The notes under the pieces are model-generated. The model saw only the letters and a list, made by a program, of their open reading frames with translations. It was not told the origin of the DNA and made no database searches. 19,172 nucleotides of DNA from CAYQPF01 sp964419225 (lineage in GTDB: Bacteria > Cloacimonadota > Cloacimonadia > Cloacimonadales > CAYQPF01): the NCBI GenBank assembly GCA_964419225.1, contig CAYQPF010000096.1, forward strand, positions 1 through 19,172, given 5' to 3'. Below, one piece after another: positions 1 to 5,724 of this stretch (position 1 is the first letter of the stretch; each line of letters opens with the position of its first letter). Made by a program: the position numbers and the translations under genes.

Positions 1-1075
1 GTCCGGACCACATTTCTGATGAATAATCCGTCCCCACAACATCGCTAAAACCATCCCCGTTGAAATCTCCAAAAGCAATTCCGTGATAATCAATATTTAT
101 AATAGTCATAATAAAATCCGGTTGTATAACATCATAATATGGGGAATCAGGTAAGGTTGTTGAACCCATTTTAAAACGCAAACTCCCCTCATCTTCATTT
201 ATCATGTCAGCAATAAAAAAATCATCACAACCGTCTCCGTTGAAATCGCCGATGCTGTATCCTCCCGGAAAGACTTGATTGATGATGTTAGATTCCATAA
301 GCAGTACCCTGTTTGACAGATCGACACCATTAGAGCCGTAATAAATGTAGCGGTAACGGGGCAAATCTTCAGGATCTGGATACATATTAGGGGCATAACC
401 CACCATGAAATCATCCAGACCATCACCGTTGACATCGCCCATGCTTGATATCAGACAATGAATTCCCCCGCTTACATTTTCTATCACCGGCACCTCTTCA
501 AATGTTCCCCCCAGCAGAATATAAAGATTCTTATGAAAGTATGACGGAGTAACCTCTGTACGCTTAATACAGCCAATATCGTCAAACCCGTCGTTATTAA
601 TATCACCCAAACATTCAACAGGCTCTAAGCCAAGATTTTGCATATTATCGGCATGCATGTATATTTTCTTATCTGGGATAAGATCAGCATTGGGACCTCC
701 GTAGAAAAAGACCAGAGAATCCTGATTGTAATCATTTGGCACATCCTCTACTGTTAGCAGATCATCATAACCATCTCCATTGACATCACCTGCCCGAATT
801 AAATCATAACAACTAAAATTACCTGTAGCAGTCAAATCCGGGATTGTATCGATAGCACCTTCTCCGCCAAAGTAAACAAAGAGTCTGGATATCCCATCCA
901 TTATTATCAAATCATCAATTCCATCTGCATTAAAATCGAGTGTTGTCATTTTGAATCCGAAATAGGAATTGTTAACCTCACCAACAAAGGTCTGCATGAT
1001 TTGCATTTGATTTACCGCTTGAACGGAAGCAACAAAAATGATTCCCAGTATAAGAAATAAAACTATTCGTCTCAT
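1..1075 (-). CDS. Secreted FG-GAP/VCBS repeat protein, C-terminus beyond window
   Basis: A single open frame of at least 358 codons runs from an ATG at 1075 (GAGGT Shine-Dalgarno just upstream) off the left edge. Residues 1-20 form a signal peptide (MRRIVLFLILGIIFVASVQA). Six Asp-rich motifs of the form D-x-N-x-D-G-x-x-D (for example GDVNGDGYDDLL and GDFNGDGCDDFF) recur about every 40-70 residues, each preceding a short hydrophobic strand. I checked all six to be in the same frame. This is the calcium-binding loop pattern of FG-GAP/VCBS repeats, which fold as a beta-propeller (integrin alpha type). The protein is probably exported, and by analogy with the T9SS cargo at 16.7-17.9 kb may end in a sorting domain that is not visible here. 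The ligand or enzymatic role cannot be told. A G-rich heptamer array lies between its ribosome-binding site and upstream DNA. Confidence 0.9.
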   Translation of the reverse strand, partial: MRRIVLFLILGIIFVASVQAVNQMQIMQTFVGEVNNSYFGFKMTTLDFNADGIDDLIIMDGISRLFVYFGGEGAIDTIPDLTATGNFSCYDLIRAGDVNGDGYDDLLTVEDVPNDYNQDSLVFFYGGPNADLIPDKKIYMHADNMQNLGLEPVECLGDINNDGFDDIGCIKRTEVTPSYFHKNLYILLGGTFEEVPVIENVSGGIHCLISSMGDVNGDGLDDFMVGYAPNMYPDPEDLPRYRYIYYGSNGVDLSNRVLLMESNIINQVFPGGYSIGDFNGDGCDDFFIADMINEDEGSLRFKMGSTTLPDSPYYDVIQPDFIMTIINIDYHGIAFGDFNGDGFSDVVGTDYSSEMWSG

Positions 1076-1094
1076 ATATCCTACCTCTTTTTTA

Positions 1095-1126
1095 GTAGTC
1101 AGTAGCCAGTAGTCAGGTGTCAGTGG
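1095..1126 (+). repeat. Heptamer tandem array (G-rich type)
   Basis: Four successive 7-nt units read GTAGTCA, GTAGCCA, GTAGTCA, GGTGTCA, followed by GTGG. The 7-nt period and the G-T-Y-A-G core are shared with the arrays at 5.3, 8.1, 8.9, 11.9, 14.9 and 18 kb. This copy sits about 20 bp upstream of the FG-GAP start codon, on the strand opposite to that gene. Confidence 0.8.
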
Positions 1127-1461
1127 AAACAACAGGGTGATAACCATATATTTGTCTTAAGCCCTTTTCATCCAAATCATCTGACAAATAAATACAATGA
1201 TTATTTATAAATATGTTTAATAATGAGTCAAGGAATTTCATTCCTTAGACAAAAAAGTCTCTACAATAGATATAGTACTTCAATTAATAATACTCGTTGA
1301 AGTGAAAAATCCTAAAACAATAAACAATATCACATTAAGCCTACTTTATGTGTCGCTAAGATTTTATAACAAAAATACTTCTATTTTATACTTTTATGAT
1401 GACAAATTAGTGGAGAGGTGTTTTGTGACACTTAAGCTAATAAATAGAAGGAGTGACAATC
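1127..1461. other. Intergenic region, no gene seen
   Basis: I see no credible coding sequence here. The only structures are a hairpin at 1230-1246 (AAGGAAT, loop TTC, ATTCCTT), directly followed by a weaker AGAC/GTCT hairpin with a six-A loop, and AT-rich sequence leading to the recombinase remnant. A short open frame starting with GTG at 1302 overlaps the recombinase in another frame and has no family resemblance. Confidence 0.6.
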
Positions 1462-1720
1462 GTGTCAAAAATTGGATATATAAGAGTCTCTGCCGTAGAT
1501 CAAAATACAGACAGGCAAGAAATAGCCTTATCTGAATTAGAAATGCATAAAGTTATTATTGAGAAGGCATCAGGTAAAAATACTGAAAGACCCCAACTTA
1601 AAAAAGAGGCTTGAATATATACGAGAAGGCGACACTGTTTATATTGAGAGCATCTCACGCTTAGTCAGAAGCACAAGAGATCTTCTTTCTATAGTGTATC
1701 AACTTAAGAACAAAAGTTAA
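1462..1720 (+). pseudogene. Serine recombinase (resolvase/invertase) N-terminal remnant, frameshifted and truncated
   Basis: From GTG 1462 (AAGGAG upstream) frame 1 reads KIGYIRVSAVDQNTDRQ, the start of a resolvase/invertase catalytic domain. The Ser of YIRVS is the expected nucleophile and DR matches the conserved arginine region. It stops at TGA 1612. The family sequence continues in the +1 frame from about 1610 (LEYIREGDTVYIESISRLVRS), up to TAA 1718. The break sits in a run of six A; removing one A restores the frame. The dimerisation helix and DNA-binding helix-turn-helix are absent, so even a corrected gene would be truncated at about 85 residues, where intact enzymes usually have 180 or more. 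No partner site or transposase is visible. It is probably a dead mobile-element fragment. Confidence 0.85.
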
Positions 1721-1737
1721 TAAAGATAAAAAATGTA

Positions 1738-1766
1738 TTGACAAGGATAATAAAATTAATTATATT
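1738..1766 (+). promoter_or_regulatory. Sigma70-type promoter for the Pur-alpha-like gene
   Basis: A perfect -35 TTGACA (1738-1743) is separated by 17 bp from TATATT (1761-1766). The predicted start of transcription is near 1773, leaving a leader of about 68 nt before ATG 1841. Confidence 0.75.
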
Positions 1767-1776
1767 TTCTTCAGAA

Positions 1777-1817
1777 TTTAACCCGACTTAAGCAACTACA
1801 GATTAAATTGGGTTAAA
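1777..1817 (+). promoter_or_regulatory. Leader stem-loop of the Pur-alpha-like gene
   Basis: TTTAACCC (1777-1784) and GGGTTAAA (1810-1817) are perfect inverted arms around a 25-nt loop, beginning a few nt after the predicted transcription start and ending 12 nt before the GGAGG ribosome site. There is no U-run, so it is not a classic terminator. It could be an operator, a stabilising 5' hairpin, or a binding site for the encoded protein. Confidence 0.55.
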
Positions 1818-1840
1818 CAAATTAAAATCTGGAGGATATT

Positions 1841-2110
1841 ATGAGAGAACAGGTATTTTCCCAAACAATTCATTCCGGGAAAAGGAATTATTATTTAACC
1901 GTGAAAAAAGCAGTAAATGGTAAACTTTATTTGGATATTGCTGAGACAGCCCAAAACGCAGAAGGCAAGTTCGACAGAAAGAATATTTTAATTTTTTCAG
2001 AAGATATTCAGTATTTTAAACAGGCAGTTGATGAAATCTCCGAAAACTATTTTAAAGATGCTATACCTAGACAAGACAAACCAATTGAGAATAAAAAACA
2101 GATAAGCTGA
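1841..2110 (+). CDS. Pur-alpha-like ssDNA/RNA-binding protein (DUF3276/BpuR family)
   Basis: This encodes 89 residues starting at an ATG with GGAGG 7 nt upstream. The sequence VFSQTIHSGKRNYYLTVKKA, then YLDIAETAQ and a late IFSEDIQYFKQAVDEI segment, matches the single PUR repeat of the DUF3276 family, in which four beta strands and a helix bind G-rich single-stranded DNA or RNA as a dimer. The spirochaete member BpuR binds nucleic acid and affects its own and other transcripts. The last 20 residues are charged and probably disordered. The gene is monocistronic with its own promoter and leader hairpin, and converges on the RRM gene. The family assignment is fairly secure; the target is unknown. 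Confidence 0.82.
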   Translation: MREQVFSQTIHSGKRNYYLTVKKAVNGKLYLDIAETAQNAEGKFDRKNILIFSEDIQYFKQAVDEISENYFKDAIPRQDKPIENKKQIS

Positions 2111-2157
2111 TAAATTGCTTAAATAATCTTAGGGAGTGTCTACCCAAAATTATCTGC

Positions 2158-2190
2158 AAAAAAAAGTGATTCCTTTCGGAACCACTTAAA
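2158..2190 (-). terminator. Rho-independent terminator of the RRM gene
   Basis: On the minus strand AAGTG and TTCC pair with GGAA and CACTT (one mismatch) around a short loop, followed directly by a run of about nine T (A-run at 2158-2166 on +). It lies about 45 bp beyond the RRM stop codon. On the + strand there is no U-run, so it serves the minus-strand gene only. Confidence 0.8.
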
Positions 2191-2232
2191 GTTGGCTATG
2201 TGTATTTTTTATTTAGTGATTAAAGAGAATGA

Positions 2233-2532
2233 CTATCTGCTTCTGTAGTTGCTGCTGCTGTTATTGTTTCTGGGTCTTCTGTCGAATCTGTCATTTTCTT
2301 TTGGGGGTTGAGCAAGATCAATACGCAGGGTACGTCCTAAGAATTCTGTGCCGTTTAAGTTTTCAATAGCTTTTTTTGCACTGTCTTCTGAGCCCATTTC
2401 GATGAATCCGAATCCTTTACCTTCAATGATTCTAACACTTACTATTTCGCCGTAAGTTCCAAAATGATTTGTTAAATCTTCTTGTGTTGTGCGGTAGTTT
2501 AAATTTCCTACATAGAGTTTCTTATTTTCCAT
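2233..2532 (-). CDS. Single-RRM RNA-binding protein
   Basis: This is a 99-residue protein made of one RNA recognition motif plus a short tail. RNP2 is LYVGNL (6-11) and RNP1 is KGFGFIEM (39-46), with the RNA-stacking aromatics Y7, F41 and F43 present. The alpha-beta pattern continues to LRIDLAQP near residue 75. The tail (76-99) is rich in Arg, Asn and Ser, as in bacterial glycine/arginine-tailed RRM proteins of cyanobacteria and Bacteroidota (Rbp family), often cold- or stress-linked RNA chaperones. AGGAGG lies 4 nt before the ATG. The gene has its own promoter, a leader of about 115 nt and a terminator, so it is monocistronic. Its RNA targets cannot be read from sequence. Confidence 0.93.
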   Translation of the reverse strand: MENKKLYVGNLNYRTTQEDLTNHFGTYGEIVSVRIIEGKGFGFIEMGSEDSAKKAIENLNGTEFLGRTLRIDLAQPPKENDRFDRRPRNNNSSSNYRSR

Positions 2533-2620
2533 TTTTCCTCCTGGATTATCTCACTTTGATTCTCGAAAAAGAGGAAAACAAAAAATACTTTCAAACTCCC
2601 TCGGATATCAATAGCGGACT

Positions 2621-2636
2621 GAGATCTTTCGATCTC
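2621..2636 (-). promoter_or_regulatory. GNRA-capped hairpin in the RRM-gene leader
   Basis: Read on the minus strand, GAGATC-GAAA-GATCTC is a perfect 6-bp stem closed by a GAAA tetraloop, located about 10-26 nt after the predicted transcription start and about 90 nt before the start codon. It may stabilise or regulate the mRNA leader. Confidence 0.5.
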
Positions 2637-2653
2637 TCTTGCCAACTGATTAC

Positions 2654-2681
2654 ATAATAGTTAATTCTGTTATTGTGTCAA
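2654..2681 (-). promoter_or_regulatory. Sigma70-type promoter for the RRM gene
   Basis: On the minus strand a perfect TTGACA (2681-2676) is followed after 16 bp by TATTAT (2659-2654). Transcription should start near 2647, giving a leader of about 115 nt, unusually long for this window. Confidence 0.78.
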
Positions 2682-2762
2682 CAAGTATTTTTATTTATTT
2701 ACTTATATTTCAATAGTTTCAAGTATTTGACACTGTTTAAAAAATCACTTAACACTGCTATG

Positions 2763-2779
2763 ATTGACTTTAAGTCAAT
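2763..2779. repeat. Operator-like palindrome
   Basis: ATTGACTT-T-AAGTCAAT forms perfect 8-bp arms about a single central T. It lies upstream of the RRM promoter, in the gap of about 600 bp before hydE. Its size and symmetry suit a dimeric repressor site, but no regulator gene is adjacent. Confidence 0.4.
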
Positions 2780-2847
2780 TGCATCATGAGCAAAAAAAAA
2801 TAAAGTTTTCTCCATTTTCTTCCACAGATATACTTCAATTTGCTGAC

Positions 2848-2895
2848 AATATCTTCAAATACCAAAATCCGTTTGGATTACTAACTGAAGATATT
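2848..2895. repeat. Nested hairpin in the RRM-hydE intergenic gap
   Basis: Outer perfect arms AATATCTTCA (2848-2857) and TGAAGATATT (2886-2895) enclose an inner stem AATCC-GTTT-GGATT (2866-2879). The rest of 2690-3050 shows no open frame with family resemblance and no recognisable RNA gene. Confidence 0.5.
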
Positions 2896-3027
2896 TGATT
2901 AATCAAAGACCAGGTCGGCTAACGTGCAAACGGAATGCATAATAACCGAAACTGCAGTTATGTGTGTGTAGGGATTATCCTGAATAACCTCTTATCTGTG
3001 GAAATATTGTTTCTTCTATAGATAAAT

Positions 3028-3057
3028 GACTTTTTTATAGTGATTCAATAATATAAT
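3028..3057 (+). promoter_or_regulatory. Possible hydE promoter
   Basis: A perfect -10 TATAAT lies at 3052-3057. The -35 region is weak (a TGACTT-like stretch near 3028-3033). A short TTCCC/GGGAA hairpin sits just before the AAGGAG ribosome site. This is only a candidate. Confidence 0.35.
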
Positions 3058-3135
3058 TATTTTTTGTTTCCCTAAAAAATGCATTAATTTATATACAAGA
3101 GTTTAATTCCCATCTAAAGGGAAAAAGGAGATATT

Positions 3136-4200
3136 ATGTCCATCGCCAACCTTCTGGAAGATTTGAATCCGGAAAAATGTAAACAGTTATTATTATTAAC
3201 CGATCCTGAAGATATAAAAGAACTTCACGCAAAGGCCTATCAGGTCAAAGCGAAGAATGTAGGTAAAGTCGTCTATTTCCGTGGTTTGATCGAAGCCAGC
3301 AATATCTGCCGCAAGAATTGCTTCTACTGTGGTATCCGCAGTGGTAACCCTAATTTCACCCGCTTTGAGATGACAGAAGAAGAGATCATCAAGGCAGCCC
3401 TGTGGTCATTTGAAAGCAATTACGGTTCGATAGTCATCCAGGCCGGAGAAAGGCTTGATCAACCATTCATTAGTAAGATCACCCGTTGTCTCAAAGAAAT
3501 AAAGAAAGCAACTGACGGCAAACTCGGCATCACTCTCTCGTTGGGTGAACAAACAGAAGAGACTTACAAAGAATGGTTCGCAGCCGGGGCACACCGTTAT
3601 TTACTACGTATTGAATCCTCAACCCCGGAACTCTATGCCAAACTGCATCCTGCAGACCATGTTTACAGCGACAGGATCAAATGTCTGGATACTCTTAGAG
3701 ATATAGGTTACCAGGTAGGAACAGGAGTAATGATCGGTCTGCCTGAGCAAAGTGTGGATGATCTTGTTAGAGATATCTTCTTTTTCAAGGGAATGGATAT
3801 TGATATGATCGGAATGGGGCCTTATCAGATCCATGAAGATACACCTTTGGCTGACAAAGCCAGGGAAATTATGCCTATGGACAATCTTGAGCTTGCGTTG
3901 AAGATGATATCAATCTGCCGTATCCTCATGCCGAAGGTCAATATTGCGTCCACTACCGCGTTACAGGCTCTCAAACATGATGGCAGAGAACTTGGTCTTC
4001 TGGCCGGAGCAAATATCATTATGCCGACCATTACCGATATTAAATACAGAAAAGATTACCAGCTTTATAAGGACAAACCTTGTCTTGATGAGAATGCGGA
4101 TCATTGTCGTTTCTGTCTGGAAAACAGGATCAGATCGATCGGCGAAGAGATCGGCTATGGCCAATGGGGTGATTCAAAGCATTTTCACGAGAGGAAATAG
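3136..4200 (+). CDS. hydE: [FeFe]-hydrogenase H-cluster radical SAM maturase HydE
   Basis: This is a 354-residue radical SAM enzyme, the usual HydE length. The [4Fe-4S]-SAM motif is C58-x3-C62-x2-C65 (ICRKNCFYCGIRSGN), the CxxxCxxC form with the HydE/BioB-type YCG ending. Further family segments are RIESSTPELYAKLHP and TGVMIGLPEQ, the latter in the SAM-binding barrel. Near the C-terminus C316-x7-C324-x2-C327 matches the second, auxiliary cluster site known in Thermotoga maritima HydE. HydE acts with HydF and HydG to build the diiron subcluster of [FeFe]-hydrogenase in the cytoplasm, which points to an anaerobic, hydrogen-metabolising host. hydF, hydG and the hydrogenase are not in this window. 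The ATG start has AAAGGAG 7 nt upstream. PylB and BioB were considered; the C-terminal three-Cys site favours HydE. Confidence 0.92.
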   Translation: MSIANLLEDLNPEKCKQLLLLTDPEDIKELHAKAYQVKAKNVGKVVYFRGLIEASNICRKNCFYCGIRSGNPNFTRFEMTEEEIIKAALWSFESNYGSIVIQAGERLDQPFISKITRCLKEIKKATDGKLGITLSLGEQTEETYKEWFAAGAHRYLLRIESSTPELYAKLHPADHVYSDRIKCLDTLRDIGYQVGTGVMIGLPEQSVDDLVRDIFFFKGMDIDMIGMGPYQIHEDTPLADKAREIMPMDNLELALKMISICRILMPKVNIASTTALQALKHDGRELGLLAGANIIMPTITDIKYRKDYQLYKDKPCLDENADHCRFCLENRIRSIGEEIGYGQWGDSKHFHERK

Positions 4201-4215
4201 AAATATTCAACAAGG

Positions 4216-4289
4216 ATAGACAGGATGTACAGGATAAGAGATTATATCTAAGTACTCTGGACTTTTGTCAGCCTGTTCATTTTGTCTAT
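4216..4289. repeat. Imperfect inverted repeat after hydE
   Basis: ATAGACAGGATGTACAGG (4216-4233) pairs with CCTGTTCATTTTGTCTAT (4272-4289) at 15 of 18 positions, two of the exceptions being G-U pairs. It begins 15 bp after the hydE stop and may stabilise or end the transcript. Confidence 0.6.
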
Positions 4290-4352
4290 GTCTGGTATAG
4301 TTTAATCATTTTGAATTGATACTGCAGGTACAAATTAAGCTGAATAATTCTT

Positions 4353-4524
4353 TTAACCCGGATATTGCAGTAGAGGTTTGCAAGCTGAGTCGAAGATTGT
4401 GTTACTTGAGGGCTTGCAATTGAACGAGGTTATATAATAAATATATGGCGAGTGAGATTGTAAGTCATTCAAGTACATTAGCTTCAGTCAGATTATAAAG
4501 AACTACTGCAATATTCGGGTTTAA
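4353..4524. repeat. 172-bp foldback (long imperfect palindrome)
   Basis: The ends CCCGGATATTGCAGTAG (to 4373) and CTACTGCAATATTCGGG (from 4503) are nearly perfect inverted arms, continuing outward as TTAA/TTAA(A). Aligned inward, the two halves stay alike nearly to the centre: CTGAGTCGAAG with CTGACTGAAG, TTACTTGA with GTACTTGA, and CTTGCAAT with CTTACAAT, around an AT-rich middle (about 4430-4450). The whole stretch can fold into one long hairpin. It has no open frame of note and no obvious target-site duplication. It could be a miniature transposable element or an untranslated structured RNA. Confidence 0.65.
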
Positions 4525-4577
4525 CTTCCTTCTGAATCACTGATGCCACGGATTAACGGATGTCATCGTTATCCAAA

Positions 4578-4603
4578 GTAGAGACGCAAATATGCATCTC
4601 TAC
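4578..4603. terminator. Hairpin between convergent hydE and DUF3147 genes
   Basis: GTAGAGACGCA and TGCATCTCTAC form an 11-bp stem with one mismatch and an AATA loop. It lies 15 bp past the stop of the minus-strand gene, where a shared terminator is expected. No strong U-run follows, so Rho-independent action is uncertain. GTAGAGACGC palindromes are also common dispersed repeats. Confidence 0.45.
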
Positions 4604-4618
4604 TGGTTTGTACCTTTA

Positions 4619-4975
4619 TCAGCTTGTCTTGATCACATTAAAGTATTCCAGTGCTTTGATAAAGATAATATAGCAGAAGAAGGTCACGCCGGAAGAAAGA
4701 GCAAGCGAAAGATAAAAATTAAGTTTGTATTTCAAAAATAAGGGTAAAACAATAAAGAAAGCCAATGATGGAATGACCATCCAAAAAATGCTCAAAGACA
4801 GATCACTGACTTTTTTGACCGAACTTGTTTCGGCGTAAAGCCAGATAATGGCTAAGAGTGAAGTCAAAGGCAGTGATGCCAGAACTGAACCGAGAAACGA
4901 ACTTCTCTTGGAAATTTCAGAGATTCCCACGATAATTATTGCTGTTAAAACTACTTTGATTACATAATACCACAT
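4619..4975 (-). CDS. DUF3147 family small membrane protein
   Basis: This encodes 118 residues with four hydrophobic segments (about 3-18, 27-47, 58-80 and 86-108). SVLASLPLTSLLAIIWLYAETSS followed by SLSIFWMVIPSLAFFIVLP matches DUF3147, a family of inner-membrane proteins of unknown function and this length. The start is ATG 4975 with GGAG 8 nt upstream. It stands alone: hydE converges on it, and about 380 bp of repeats separate it from the ABC/two-component cluster. Confidence 0.82.
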   Translation of the reverse strand: MWYYVIKVVLTAIIIVGISEISKRSSFLGSVLASLPLTSLLAIIWLYAETSSVKKVSDLSLSIFWMVIPSLAFFIVLPLFLKYKLNFYLSLALSSGVTFFCYIIFIKALEYFNVIKTS

Positions 4976-5041
4976 AATAATTCTCCAAATTTATTAATAA
5001 TCTTTCATCCTGCCGGACGAGGTTTGGTTTACCTATTTCTC

Positions 5042-5059
5042 TGGCAGTTAAAACTGCCA
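5042..5059. repeat. Perfect palindrome upstream of DUF3147 gene
   Basis: TGGCAGTT-AA-AACTGCCA has 8-bp perfect arms, about 70 bp upstream of the DUF3147 start. It could be an operator or a small hairpin. I find nothing coding in 4976-5358. Confidence 0.45.
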
Positions 5060-5131
5060 ACTAAGATCTTCTATCCTAGGGACAAGGAAATAGAATATGC
5101 TAGTGATGAGTCAAGTATAAACTGTCGGAGA

Positions 5132-5244
5132 GACTGTTGATGAACACAGACATAACACACCTCCCCCGCTTGCGGGTACTCCTCTCAAGAGGAGAATTGA
5201 GTCGAAGGTCATTTACACATTTATGGTTATGCATCTCAACAGTC
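5132..5244. repeat. Composite GC-rich hairpin repeat
   Basis: Outer inverted arms GACTGTTGATG (5132-5142) and CATCTCAACAGTC (5232-5244) enclose two adjacent hairpins, CCCGC-TT-GCGGG (5165-5176) and CTCCTC-TCAA-GAGGAG (5179-5194). The C-rich lead-in and G-rich exit resemble the hairpins at 7.9, 8.05, 16.6 and 18.05 kb. It lies downstream of the response-regulator stop and could end or protect the long operon transcript. Confidence 0.6.
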
Positions 5245-5323
5245 ATTTCATGCTTGACATGACAATAGTACCAAACAGTTAAAGTATTTCAAACAATATC
5301 AGATTACCAATCTCTCTTTCCCT

Positions 5324-5358
5324 CACTAACAACTAACAATTAACAACTAACAACTAGT
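5324..5358 (-). repeat. Heptamer tandem array abutting a stop codon
   Basis: Five 7-nt units, on the minus strand ACTAGTT, GTTAGTT, GTTAATT, GTTAGTT, GTTAGTG, begin at the base after the response-regulator TAA (5361-5359) and run into GAGGGAAAGAGAG. Confidence 0.85.
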
Positions 5359-5724
5359 TTAAATCTCTTCCTGGAACTTCTGCCACTGATAATTGAAAGT
5401 CCTGTAGGAAATACCCAACAATTTAGCGGCTAAGGCTTTGTTGCCGTGTGCTTGATCCATAGCCCTGAGATAATATTTTTTCTCAATACCGGATAACTCA
5501 TTATCAAGAGAAAAACCGTCAAAAATATTTATTTCTTCACCTTTTTTCTGTTTAGCCACTAACGAAAGATGTTCAGGTAGGATCAGATCTTCAGCTAAAA
5601 TAGCAGCTCTTTGCATTTCATTTCTCAGTTCTCTGATATTTCCATACCAAGGGTAGTCAATAATAAGTTGTAAAGCCTGTTCTGAAATCCTGGCTTGAGA
5701 GTAGTTCTTCAGGAAATAGTACGC
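5359..5724 (-). pseudogene. C-terminal part of the sigma54 activator, beyond an in-frame TGA
   Basis: The frame of the upstream response regulator continues here without a shift. It reads AYYFLKNYSQARISEQAL, then YPWYGNIRELRNEM (the sensor-II/lid motif of sigma54 AAA+ domains), and ends with a Fis-type helix-turn-helix (AHGNKALAAKLLGISYRTF). With the TGA at 5727-5725 read through, the protein would be 444 residues, normal for NtrC-type regulators. Internal ATGs (for example 5616) have no good ribosome site, so separate translation is unlikely. Confidence 0.85.

Noticed and set aside
202..435. 77-codon minus-strand open frame
   Set aside because: It lies out of frame inside the FG-GAP gene, whose six motifs are all in the other frame.
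1302..1535. 77-codon + open frame before the recombinase
   Set aside because: It has no good ribosome site or family likeness, and overlaps the recombinase remnant in another frame.
1598..1614. Programmed -1 frameshift in the recombinase (A-run slip site)
   Set aside because: Restoring the family frame needs a +1 shift, not the -1 shift such runs promote, and the downstream part is also truncated.
3944..4219. 91-codon + frame over the hydE 3' end
   Set aside because: It is a frame shadow of hydE, which shows clear Cys motifs in its own frame.
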